Below, piece after piece: positions 42,500 to 54,574 of a stretch of 64,000 nucleotides of DNA. Every line of letters begins with the position of its first letter. The stretch's first letter is position 1. The notes beneath the pieces were generated by a model. The model did not search any database and was not told where the DNA came from. It saw nothing but the letters and a program-made list of their open reading frames with translations. Position numbers and translations under genes: made by a program. The DNA lies in assembly GCF_029784165.1 (NCBI RefSeq), contig NC_073695.1, positions 92,449,902 through 92,513,901 on the forward strand. Direction: 5' to 3'. The DNA is from Wyeomyia smithii (lineage: Eukaryota; Arthropoda; Insecta; Diptera; Culicidae).

Positions 42500-43124
42500 T
42501 ATGAAGCAATTTAACGTGTCAAATAAAATTGTAAACTGCGTCGTATTTCCTCTAAGTCGTATAAAATGCAATGTAAAGTTTCAAATTAGGCCATTTAAGG
42601 TAGCCTGCGAAGTTATACAAAATCGCAACCAATTTTTTTTACAATGCACGTATATGGCCTCCAGATTTGTACACACAGGCGCATTTCATGCATCTTATAT
42701 GGTCATTTTTTACCAAATAAGGGTTCACTTAACAGAGTTGAGCGCGAGTTATTTGAACCAATTTGTTTGCTGGGTAGGAGTTTGTTTTTTTTTGATCAGG
42801 GAATTTAAAATGAGCAAAAAATCAGTGCCAGTGGCTTTTTTTTCGCAGTTAGTTCTAAATCAAATTTTGTCGGATAAGGACGCTCACAAGCAACCCCTCA
42901 ACAACACTCAATATTGATTAGGTTGCTTGCTTTGGGTTTTCTCTTTTCTGGTGCAAAAACGAATAAGCAAATCCATGCCAAATGATCAAAAAATACACAA
43001 AATTTCATCGAGACCAATTCTATGCCAAGTGATATAAAAATTCGCAAAAATTCAATCGATCATTTTTGATTTGTTGTTGAAGTTTAGTGATTATGGCTTG
43101 ATTTGAATGAATCTTTGCACACGT
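42500..43124. other. Unassigned stretch
   Basis: Continues the repeat interrupted by the 694-bp MITE (GCTGGGTAGGAG near 42763), then AT-rich sequence. No gene seen. Confidence 0.4.
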
Positions 43125-43368
43125 ATCCAGCTTTTACGCAGCATAATGGCGGGTGCTATAATGCGCGTTCGTGATTTGTGAACCTCTCTGCTTACGTCAG
43201 ATTCGTGATTTCTGCAGTTTTGGCAACATTAATGTTGCCAGATTAATTGTTTTTCTTGCGGAACACATGAAGAGTCAAACTGACGTAAGCAGAGTTGTCA
43301 AATGGTAGGTAACATATTACGAATTTTTCATTATAGCGTCCGCCATTATGGTGCGTAAAAAGCTGGAT
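43125..43368. mobile_element. MITE with ATCCAGCTTTTACGC ends, copy A
   Basis: A 244-bp palindromic element. The ends ATCCAGCTTTT..ACGC and GCGTAAAAAGCTGGAT are inverted, and inner arms carry GCTTACGTCAG / CTGACGTAAGC and a central GGCAACATTAATGTTGCC hairpin. It abuts copy B with no spacer. Confidence 0.8.
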
Positions 43369-43615
43369 ATCCAGCTTTTTACGCACCATAATGGCGGTCG
43401 CTATAATGCGTGTTCGTAATATGCGAACCTCCCTGCTTACGTCAGATTTGCGGTTTCTGAAAAATTGGCAACACAAATGTTGCCAGATATCTTTTTCCTT
43501 TGATAAATTGCATGAAGACTTCAAACTGACGTAATCAGAGTTGTCAAAAGGGTGGGTAATTTATCACGAACTTTGCATTATAGCGTCCGCCATTATTGCG
43601 CGTAAAAAGCTGGAT
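43369..43615. mobile_element. MITE with ATCCAGCTTTTTACGC ends, copy B
   Basis: Same family as 43125-43368, same orientation, 247 bp, about 85 percent identical. Starts exactly where copy A ends. Confidence 0.8.
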
Positions 43616-43624
43616 GGCTTAGCA

Positions 43625-43768
43625 ATAGACCATTTTACGAACTGACAGGTGTCACGGATCCTGCTGATATTGATGCTGCTTTTACGTGCGTTATGTCAGC
43701 GGTTCCGAGCTTTCTGTCAAAATTTCATTCATGAATTGAGTTCAGAAACGTCTCGTAAAATGGTCTAT
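43625..43768. mobile_element. 144-bp MITE (ATAGACCATTTTACGA ends)
   Basis: A perfect 16-bp inverted end pair flanked by AGCA on both sides (43621-43624, with one base shared, and 43769-43772). No coding capacity. Confidence 0.75.
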
Positions 43769-44409
43769 AGCAAACTGCGTATTTTTCACAAGTACACAGA
43801 AAATAATATCGTTTTAGGATTGACAGCGATCTGGTAGTTAAATTTACCATATGTATTTTTTGTCAAATTAACTACATTTTTATTTAAGACAACTGTAGTG
43901 TAGTTAAATTACCCGTGAAATTTCAACAACAATCTGTGGTTAATTTTACGACGATTTATAGCCTTTGTTGTAGCTTCATGAATCAGCCCGCATAATCAAT
44001 AACCATAAACGGATGATAATCCATATGGTTTAGCGATACCCCATACAGTCAAGACTATATCCCGAACTAGGTGTTAGGCACGTTTTATGGTTATTGCTTA
44101 AGTGGGAGTGAAAATAACTACAACTCACTGCAGTTGTAGCGCGACTAACTACACCTTACCCACAAAATAGGCCTGAAAGCGTATTTTAGTTAAACTTACA
44201 ACTACATTGTAGTTATTGCTTTCCTTGCTCGATCTGGTAATAAAAAGACGCCCTTTCTAAGTAAACATTGTTAAGTGGTGAGTCATTTTTAGTGCTATTG
44301 TAAATGCTTAGTGACCCCGAAGACATCGCTGGTGAGTAGAAACACTCTGCAAAATACCAAATTTCTTAGAAACTAGTTTTGTTTTTTTCCTCATGCCAGA
44401 AGCGGATGA
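43769..44409. other. Array left flank, GTAGTTAAATT-rich
   Basis: Noncoding. Many copies of GTAGTTA(A) and its complement TAACTAC lie at 43833-44215, resembling the TAGTTAAACTTGCTACAG part of the array unit, so the array may have grown from a related element at this spot. Confidence 0.4.
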
Positions 44410-46772
44410 GAATCCTGCACTTTGGCAACTCATAACCGATTCTTGGGGACTGAATCCGAAAATATACGCTATACTGATCGCTATGATTACACAATCCTTC
44501 CAACTCGTCTCGTAGTATGATGCTGGCCTAAGAAAGTTGAGTATTTAAGTAATTTAAGTTAAGTGAAAAAATGAATGTTATTGTTTGTTGTTTTGTTACA
44601 TAACTTGTTTTCTTTCTAGGCTGGTTTTTCCACTTTCGCTGATGCATTTAACAAAGGTTACGAATTTGGCCTTGCTTTTATGCCTGACCGGAGGTTGTAG
44701 AGATTAGCCTTTGCATAATCACTCCTCTTTCCTGAATGTTGAACGTAGTAGACAACACCACAACGCGGTATTTGTTCTAACAAACTCGTTGTTAAGATAA
44801 CGAAACCAACGCTGTTAAAATAACAACAAATAGGGCTTTGAATTCTAGTTATTCTGACAGTGAAACAGTCAAAATGACTGCGTAGCCCTCGGCTACAGTT
44901 TTCGTTAAAAATACTACAGGCATAGTTAAAATGAATGTTCCACGCGTTCGGTTCGAAATCGTCGGTGCTCTGTAGTTAATTTGAATCCCATTTATAGTTA
45001 AACTTGCTACAGCCTTTTTTTCAGTGTAGATTAATTTTTTAGACCTAAGAGTAATTTTCTAAAAGGGCGTATGCATTTAAGCAAAGATTATTCTTTCAAA
45101 GCATTGTAGCTCAGAAACCTCTGTTTGTAGAGAAAAACTGTCTGAGAGAGAGATTCTCTTGCGAAAATTTCGAACACTAATTTTGATTTACAAAATGTTG
45201 ATTTTTTTCAAAAGTTAAGTTTTACACAATTTGACAAATTCCAATCATGTAGAGAAAAATCGAAATTTTCAGTTTACTATGAAAATACGCTTTTTTGTGA
45301 GTTATTTGTGGTTCTCCAGCAGCATTCAAAATATTTTTCACGTTATTGATACGTGAAATCCCCTATACATGTTCATTTTCTGTCATTTTGCATGATTTAT
45401 GTTTATGTGTGAACATAACATCTACGTGAAAATCACATGCATACTATGTTTTATCACGTAGCATCTACGTCAACTTGACAACGTCAAACAGAATGAAGTA
45501 TCGCGTGAACTCGTGCAAAAATCCACAGAAATCAAAATGGCGAAGCTGTTGCCTGATTCAGTCTTCGAACATAAAAAGGAATTTCTTAATGATTTGCCAA
45601 TAAGTGAGCTTTATAAAAACCATAAGAAGCCAACATCGAGTCTTGAGCTTACAGATTTTACACAATTTCAGTTGAAATGGCAAGAAATTACCTGAACATG
45701 AATAGTTGCAGCTAACAGTAATTATCGCCGGCAAATGTCGCATTGTCATTTTGTTTTTTTATGTGTCGATCATTTACGAATTGGCGATTTTGCATGTTTG
45801 GATTATTTCTAAAAACTATTTCCAGTCTCTCAAAAATTTGAGGAACCACAATTGAAAATTATGGATTGTATAGAACGTAATAGCTATAGCTATCATGATA
45901 TTTGTGTAGTTTGTGCATGTGAAAACATATGAAAGAAGGAAGGAAGTATTCTTTTGTGTTCACGCACATTATGACAATTACATATGAGATTTTCCGCAGG
46001 TGCGAACAGCCTTAAAAATCTCTTATAACGCTTTTAACATCTTAACTTTTAAATTTCAGCTCAATCGAAATTAAAATGAAGCAGCTCACTGGTTCACGTC
46101 GTTACTTGCGTCCTACAACGTGTTTAACCAAGACAAAGCGCTTCGTCTTCCGGGGCCTGTCTGTAAAAGTATCGTTTTATTGTTACTTTAAATGATTCAA
46201 TAAAACTTACGCTCAAATAAATTTTTGTTCTCTGAGTAAACGTGCTGCTTGCACCGTTCGCTATCGTCACTATTTTTGTTTCACTTTATGGTTTTGACGT
46301 TTGTCAATTGGAATTTCAGCCGTAATTCAATTTATTTAAACAGTGGTGATAATACAAGAGATATTCATGATAATATGATGGTGATTTCCATTAACCAGTT
46401 TTCAACGCAAGATCGTTTCATTGGAAAGTGTTAATCTTCGAGAAATCAACACTAAATCACTTCAACTTGCAGTGTGATGTGACGAATTGAGTCAAATGCA
46501 AAAACACTTGAAGTAATCGTGACATTTTTTTATAGTGTATCCGCAGACAGACGTCCAAGCTGAGTTCCAAACTTGTGTAAAGTTTTTTGTAGTAGCAATC
46601 CGTAACCAGATAGCGCTACCAGTACCGCCAGCCTCGTACACCAGCGAAAAAAAAATGTATTGTAGCGATAAGGTCACCAGGCGGCGCTAGTGTACAAGTG
46701 ATTTATAACGCAATTTACTTTGGAAATTTACACGGAAATTTTGATCAATGTTGTTCTTGCTTGGACGTCTGT
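44410..46772 (+). repeat. Array unit 1
   Basis: Full 2363-bp unit. Contains a 60-codon open stretch at 45513-45695 with no family I recognise, and the TIR-related block GAGATTTTCCGCAGGTGCGA..AGCCTT near 45988-46015. Confidence 0.85.
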
Positions 46773-47607
46773 GAATCCTGCACTTTGGCAACTCATAACC
46801 GATTCTTGGGGACTGAATCCGAAAATATACGCTATACTGATCGCTATGATTACACAATCCTTCCAACTCGTCTCGTAGTATGATGCTGGCCTAAGAAAGT
46901 TGAGTATTTAAGTAATTTAAGTTAAGTGAAAAAATGAATGTTATTGTTTGTTGTTTTGTTACATAACTTGTTTTCTTTCTAGGCTGGTTTTTCCACTTTC
47001 GCTGATGCATTTAACAAAGGTTACGAATTTGGCCTTGCTTTTATGCCTGACCGGAGGTTGTAGAGATTAGCCTTTGCATAATCACTCCTCTTTTCTGAAT
47101 GTTGAACGTAGTAGACAACACCACAACGCGGTATTTGTTCTAACAAACTCGTTGTTAAGATAACGAAACCAACGCTGTTAAAATAACAACAAATAGGGCT
47201 TTGAATTCTAGTTATTCTGACAGTGAAACAGTCAAAATGACTGCGTAGCCCTCGGCTACAGTTTTCGTTAAAAATACTACAGGCATAGTTAAAATGAATG
47301 TTCCACGCGTTCGGTTCGAAATCGTCGGTGCTCTGTAGTTAATTTGAACCCCATTTATAGTTAAACTTGCTACAGCCTTTTTTTCAGTGCAAGCTGAGTT
47401 CCAAACTTGTGTAAAATTTTTTGTAGTAGCAATCCGTAACCAGATAGCGCTACCAGTACCGCCAGCCTCGTACACCAGCGAAAAAAAAAATGTATTGTAG
47501 CGATAAGGTCACCAGGCGGCGCTAGTGTACAAGTGATTTATAACGCAATTTACTTTGGAAATTTACACGGAAATTTTGATCAATGTTGTTCTTGCTTGGA
47601 CGTCTGT
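46773..47607 (+). repeat. Array unit 2 (835 bp, internally deleted)
   Basis: Lacks the 1529 bp that correspond to 45027-46555; the junction reads TTTTCAGTG|CAAGCTGAG at 47389/47390. Otherwise nearly identical to its neighbours. Confidence 0.85.
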
Positions 47608-50600
47608 GAATCCTGCACTTTGGCAACTCATAACCGATTCTTGGGGACTGAATCCGAAAATATACGCTATACTGATCGCTATGATTACACAATCCTTCCA
47701 ACTCGTCTCGTAGTATGATGCTGGCCTAAGAAAGTTGAGTATTTAAGTAATTTAAGTTAAGTGAAAAAATGAATGTTATTGTTTGTTGTTTTGTTACATA
47801 ACTTGTTTTCTTTCTAGGCTGGTTTTTCCACTTTCGCTGATGCATTTAACAAAGGTTACGAATTTGGCCTTGCTTTTATGCCTGACCGGAGGTTGTAGAG
47901 ATTAGCCTTTGCATAATCACTCCTCTTTTCTGAATGTTGAACGTAGTAGACAACACCACAACGCGGTATTTGTTCTAACAAACTCGTTGTTAAGATAACG
48001 AAACCAACGCTGTTAAAATAACAACAAATAGGGCTTTGAATTCTAGTTATTCTGACAGTGAAACAGTCAAAATGACTGCGTAGCCCTCGGCTACAGTTTT
48101 CGTTAAAAATACTACAGGCATAGTTAAAATGAATGTTCCACGCGTTCGGTTCGAAATCGTCGGTGCTCTGTAGTTAATTTGAATCCCATTTATAGTTAAA
48201 CTTGCTACAGCCTTTTTTGACGTTGACTAACGTCTATATCGAAGTTAGGCCCCTGAATTTAAAAATCTAGTAATTCAACCAGGGAAAACCAGAGAAAAGT
48301 GGTCAGGTTTTGAGCGCTTATTTTGCAGTCATCTATAATCAGATTTACGAGGTTTTGGCATCAATCGATCAGAAATTCTTTTACGGTTAAATTTATGTAA
48401 CAAAAACAAACTATTGTTTGAGATACACTATTGAAAAATTGGTAATTAATATCGATTGTCTAAATCATACCGCGCAGCCAATCACTACCTCTCTTCCCAA
48501 GCACAGTCGACACTAACGGATACAATCGATCTGACTTTGTTGTTATTGTTGTTGTCACTTTCTGTTTCCGATGTTTATGCTGCTGCTAGCGGAAAAAACC
48601 TTGCAAATATGCATCTTTTTGTTGGTGTTAATTTTACGACAGCGGCCGGCGCCTCATCATTCTGATTCCAAAACCGCACCAGTGACATGCAGACGCTAGG
48701 TGATAGCAGCTGAAAGGAGGAAATACAAAATAGTACCGGTCATCTCGTGCCGGTTTCACCCGTAATGCTGGTGGCTTTAGTAGTAAATGGCTACTGCAAA
48801 ACACTTAAATGGCTGTAATTCTGGACGGACTAACCAGGAAACTATAATCGGCAACTGGCACCTTTTGGTGCCTCTAAATTTTGTTACAGAAGCGGCAAAT
48901 TGAATTTTCTGTTTTACCAAATGCTGCTGCTAGCGGAAAAAACCTTGCAAAAATGCATGTTTGTGTTGGTGTTAATATTATGACAGCGGCCGGCGCAGCT
49001 TTCAAGAAACATTTGTCTCTACCATTCCATCATCTATGTAGCCCATCCCTCTTTCTATTTATCTGACGAAGCCTTGGTATAAAACGTATCGTTCGAACAT
49101 TTCACCCCATCAGTTTCATTATTAAACCGTACCGGGTACATACGAACGCTCGGTGTTAGCAGCTAAAAGGAGGAAAAACAAAATAGTACCGGTCATCTCG
49201 TGCCGGTTTGACCCGTGATGCTGGTGGCTACTGCAAAGTACTAAAATGGCTGGAATTCTGGACGGAAACCAGTAAACAAGAAATCGGCAACTGGCACCTT
49301 TTGGTGCCTCGCAGTTTTATAATAGAAGCGGTTAGTTGAATTTTATGTTTTACAATTGCTGTTGCTAGCGGAAAAAAACCTTGCAAAAATGCATGTTTAT
49401 GTTGATGTTAATTTCACGACAGCGCTAGGTGTTAGCAGCTGAAAGAAGGAAAGACAAAATAGTACCGGTCATCTCGTGCCGGTTTCACCCGTAATGCTGG
49501 TGGCTTTAGTAGTAAATGGCTACTGCAAAACACTTAAATGGCTGTAATTCTGGACGGACTAACCAGGAAACTATATTCGGCAACTGGCACCTTTTGGTGC
49601 CTCGAAATTTTGGTACAGAAGCGGCTAATTGAATTTTCTGTTTTACCAAATGCTGCTGCTAGCGGAAAAAACCTTGCAAAAATGCATGTTTGTGTTGGTG
49701 TTAATATTATGACAGCGGCCGGCGCAGCTTTCAAGAAACATTTGTCTCTACCATTCCATCATCTATGTAGCCCATCCCTCTTTCTATTTATCTGACGAAG
49801 CCTTGGTATAAAACGTATCGTTCGAACATTTCACCCCATCAGTTTCATTATTAAACCGTACCGGGTACATACGAACGCTCGGTGTTAGCAGCTAAAAGGA
49901 GGAAAAACAAAATAGTACCGGTCATCTCGTGCCGGTTTGACCCGTGATGCTGGTGGCTACTGCAAAATACTAAAATGGCTGGAATTCTGGACGGAAACCA
50001 GTAAACAAGAAATCGGCAACTGGCACCTTTTGGTGCCTCGCAGTTTTATAATAGAAGCGGTTAGTTGAATTTTATGTTTTACAACTGCTGTTGCTAGCGG
50101 AAAAAAACCTTGCAAAAATGCATGTTTATGTTGATGTTAATTTCACGACAGCGCTAGGTGTTAGCAGCTGAAAGGAGGAAAGACAAAATAGTACCGGTCA
50201 TCTCGTGCCGGTTTCACCCGTTATGCTGGTGGCTGTTAGTAATAAATGGCTACTGCAAAATACCAAAATGGCTGGAATTCTGGACGAGAATAATCGGAAA
50301 CTGGTACCTTTTGGAGCCTCGAAATTTTGTTACAGAAGTTTTGTAAAAGAAGCGTTGCAATTCCCTCTACTATTTGCTTCAATGGAATATTTTTTTTTTT
50401 TTAAGAATACGGTAGTCAACGTCATGCGGTCGTGTCTTGGATACCACCCTCCTACTTTTTCAGTGTAGATTAATTTTTTAGACCTAAGAGTAATTTTCTA
50501 AAAGGGCGTATGCATTTAAGCAAAGATTATTCTTTCAAAGCATTGTAGCTCAGAAACCTCTGTTTGTAGAGAAAAACTGTCTGAGAGAGAGATTCTCTTG

Positions 50601-52212
50601 CGAAAATTTCGAACACTAATTTTGATTTACAAAATGTTGATTTTTTTCAAAAGTTAAGTTTTACACAATTTGACAAATTCCAATCATGTAGAGAAAAATC
50701 GAAATTTTCAGTTTACTATGAAAATACGCTTTTTTGTGAGTTATTTGTGGTTCTCCAGCAGCATTCAAAATATTTTTCACGTTATTGATACGTGAAATCT
50801 CCTATACATGTTCATTTTCTGTCATTTTGCATGATTTATGTTTATGTGTGAACATAACATCTACGTGAAAATCACATGCATACTATGTTTTATCACGTAG
50901 CATCTACGTCAACTTGACAACGTCAAACAGAATGAAGTATCGCGTGAACTCGTGCAAAAATCCACAGAAATCAAAATGGCGAAGCTGTTGCCTGATTCAG
51001 TCTTCGAACATAAAAAGGAATTTCTTAATGATTTGCCAATAAGTGAGCTTTATAAAAACCATAAGAAGCCAACATCGAGTCTTGAGCTTACAGATTTTAC
51101 ACAATTTCAGTTGAAATGGCAAGAAATTACCTGAACATGAATAGTTGCAGCTAACAGTAATTATCGCCGGCAAATGTCGCAATGTCATTTTGTTTTTTTA
51201 TATGTCGATCATTTACGAATTGGAGATTTTGCATGTTTGGATTATTTCTAAAAACTATTTCCAGTCTCTCAAAAATTTGAGGAACCACAATTGAAAATTA
51301 TGGATTGTATAGAACGTAATAGCTATAGCTATCATGATATTTGTGTGGTTTGTGCATGTGAAAACATATGAAAGAAGGAAGGAAGTATTCTTTTGTGTTC
51401 ACGCACATTATGACAATTACATATGAGATTTTCCGCAGGTGCGAACAGCCTTAAAAATCTCTTATAACGCTTTTAACATCTTAACTTTTAAATTTCAGCT
51501 CAATCGAAATTAAAATGAAGCAGCTCACTGGTTCACGTCGTTACTTGCGTCCTACAACGTGTTTAACCAAGACAAAGCGCTTCGTCTTTCGGGGCCTGTC
51601 TGTAAAAGTATCGTTTTATTGTTACTTTAAATGATTCAATAAAACTTACGCTCAAATAAATTTTTGTTCTCTGAGTAAACGTGCTGCTTGCACCGTTCGC
51701 TATCGTCACTATTTTTGTTTCACTTTATGGTTTTGACGTTTGTCAATTGGAATTTCAGCCGTAATTCAATTTATTTAAACAGTGGTGATAATACAAGAGA
51801 TATTCATGATAATATGATGGTGATTTCCATTAACCAGTTTTCAACGCAAGATCGTTTCATTGGAAAGTGTTAATCTTCGAGAAATCAACACTAAATCACT
51901 TCAACTTGCAGTGTGATGTGACGAATTGAGTCAAATGCAAAAACACTTGAAGTAATCGTGACATTTTTTTATAGTGTATCCGCAGACAGACGTCCAAGCT
52001 GAGTTCCAAACTTGTGTAAAGTTTTTTGTAGTAGCAATCCGTAACCAGATAGCGCTACCAGTACCGCCAGCCTCGTACACCAGCGAAAAAAAAAATGTAT
52101 TGTAGCGATAAGGTCACCAGGCGGCGCTAGTGTACAAGTGATTTATAACGCAATTTACTTTGGAAATTTACACGGAAATTTTGATCAATGTTGTTCTTGC
52201 TTGGACGTCTGT
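47608..52212 (+). repeat. Array unit 3 (with 2.2-kb insertion)
   Basis: A full-length unit split at the CCTTTTTT|CAGTG junction by foreign sequence at 48219-50455. The remaining halves match units 1 and 4. Confidence 0.85.
48219..50455. mobile_element. Insertion made of a higher-order tandem repeat
   Basis: Bounded by an inverted GACGTTGAC/GTCAACGTC pair, the right member lying 33 bp inside the edge. The core is two alternating blocks, about 456 and 276 bp, starting at 48691, 49147, 49423, 49877 and 50153, giving a 730-732-bp higher-order period. Each block holds palindromes GGCACCTTTTGGTGCC and ACCGGTCATCTCGTGCCGGT and a GCTAGCGGAAAAAA(A)CCTTGC motif. No credible ORF. Confidence 0.8.
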
Positions 52213-54574
52213 GAATCCTGCACTTTGGCAACTCATAACCGATTCTTGGGGACTGAATCCGAAAATATACGCTATACTGATCGCTATGATTACACAATCC
52301 TTCCAACTCGTCTCGTAGTATGATGCTGGCCTAAGAAAGTTGAGTATTTAAGTAATTTAAGTTAAGTGAAAAAATGAATGTTATTGTTTGTTGTTTTGTT
52401 ACATAACTTGTTTTCTTTCTAGGCTGGTTTTTCCACTTTCGCTGATGCATTTAACAAAGGTTACGAATTTGGCCTTGCTTTTATGCCTGACCGGAGGTTG
52501 TAGAGATTAGCCTTTGCATAATCACTCCTCTTTTCTGAATGTTGAACGTAGTAGACAACACCACAACGCGGTATTTGTTCTAACAAACTCGTTGTTAAGA
52601 TAACGAAACCAACGCTGTTAAAATAACAACAAATAGGGCTTTGAATTCTAGTTATTCTGACAGTGAAACAGTCAAAATGACTGCGTAGCCCTCGGCTACA
52701 GTTTTCGTTAAAAATACTACAGGCATAGTTAAAATGAATGTTCCACGCGTTCGGTTCGAAATCGTCGGTGCTCTGTAGTTAATTTGAATCCCATTTATAG
52801 TTAAACTTGCTACAGCCTTTTTTTCAGTGTAGATTAATTTTTTAGACCTAAGAGTAATTTTCTAAAAGGGCGTATGCATTTAAGCAAAGATTATTCTTTC
52901 AAAGCATTGTAGCTCAGAAACCTCTGTTTGTAGAGAAAAACTGTCTGAGAGAGAGATTCTCTTGCGAAAATTTCGAACACTAATTTTGATTTACAAAATG
53001 TTGATTTTTTTCAAAAGTTAAGTTTTACACAATTTGACAAATTCCAATCATGTAGAGAAAAATCGAAATTTTCAGTTTACTATGAAAATACGCTTTTTTG
53101 TGAGTTATTTGTGGTTCTCCAGCAGCATTCAAAATATTTTTCACGTTATTGATACGTGAAATCTCCTATACATGTTCATTTTCTGTCATTTTGCATGATT
53201 TATGTTTATGTGTGAACATAACATCTACGTGAAAATCACATGCATACTATGTTTTATCACGTAGCATCTACGTCAACTTGACAACGTCAAACAGAATGAA
53301 GTATCGCGTGAACTCGTGCAAAAATCCACAGAAATCAAAATGGCGAAGCTGTTGCCTGATTCAGTCTTCGAACATAAAAAGGAATTTCTTAATGATTTGC
53401 CAATAAGTGAGCTTTATAAAAACCATAAGAAGCCAACATCGAGTCTTGAGCTTACAGATTTTACACAATTTCAGTTGAAATGGCAAGAAATTACCTGAAC
53501 ATGAATAGTTGCAGCTAACAGTAATTATCGCCGGCAAATGTCGCAATGTCATTTTGTTTTTTTATATGTCGATCATTTACGACTTGGCGATTTTGCATGT
53601 TTGGATTATTTATAAAACTATTTCCAGTCTCTCAAAAATTTGAGGAACCACAATTGAAAATTATGGATTGTATAGAACGTAATAGTTATAGCTATCATGA
53701 TATTTGTGTGGTTTGTGCATGTGAAAACATATGAAAGAAGGAAGGAAGTATTCTTTTGTGTTCACGCACATTATGACAATTACATATGAGATTTTCCGCA
53801 GGTGCGAACAGCCTTAAAAATTTCTTATAACGCTTTTAACATCTTAACTTTTAAATTTCAGCTCAATCGAAATTAAAATGAAGCAGCTCACTGGTTCACG
53901 TCGTTACTTGCGTCCTACAACGTGTTTAACCAAGACAAAGCGCTTCGTCTTCCGGGGCCTGTCTGTAAAAGTATCGTTTTATTGTTACTTTAAATGATTC
54001 AATAAAACTTACGCTCAAATAAATTTTTGTTCTCTGAGTAAACGTGCTGCTTGCACCGTTCGCTATCGTCACTATTTTTGTTTCACTTTATGTTTTTGAC
54101 GTTTGTCAATTGGAATTTCAGCCGTAATTCAATTTATTTAAACAGTGGTGATAATACAAGAGATATTCATGATAATATGATGGTGATTTCCATTAACCAG
54201 TTTTCAACGCAAGATCATTTCATTGGAAAGTGTTAATCATCGAGAAATCAACACTAAATCACTTCAACTTGCAGTGTGATGTGACGAATTGAGTCAAATG
54301 CAAAAACACTTGAAGTAATCGTGACATTTTTTTATAGTGTATCCGCAGACAGACGTCCAAGCTGAGTTCCAAACTTGTGTAAAGTTTTTTGTAGTAGCAA
54401 TCCGTAACCAGATAGCGCTACCAGTATCGCCAGCCTCGTACACCAGCGAAAAAAAAATGTATTGTAGCGATAAGATCACCAGGCGGCGCTAGTGTACAAG
54501 TGATTTATAACGCAATTTACTTTGGAAATTTACACGGAAATTTTGATCAATGTTGTTCTTGCTTGGACGTCTGT
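52213..54574 (+). repeat. Array unit 4
   Basis: 2362 bp, a few substitutions from unit 1 (for example one base lost near 53613 in the TTTATAAAAC stretch). Confidence 0.85.

Noticed and set aside
44480..44535. CTCGTCTCGTAGTATGATGC, tRNA-like start inside each array unit
   Set aside because: Resembles the SINE head but lacks a B box and anticodon arm; too short to call a SINE or tRNA.
45513..45695. 60-codon open frame repeated in each array unit
   Set aside because: Its perfect repetition comes from the tandem array, not from selection on a protein. No RNA or protein signature is visible.
46698..46883. 61-codon open frame recurring at 47533, 52138 and 54500
   Set aside because: Crosses the boundary between the TIR remnant and the GAATCC segment, and contains no recognisable domain; an array by-product.
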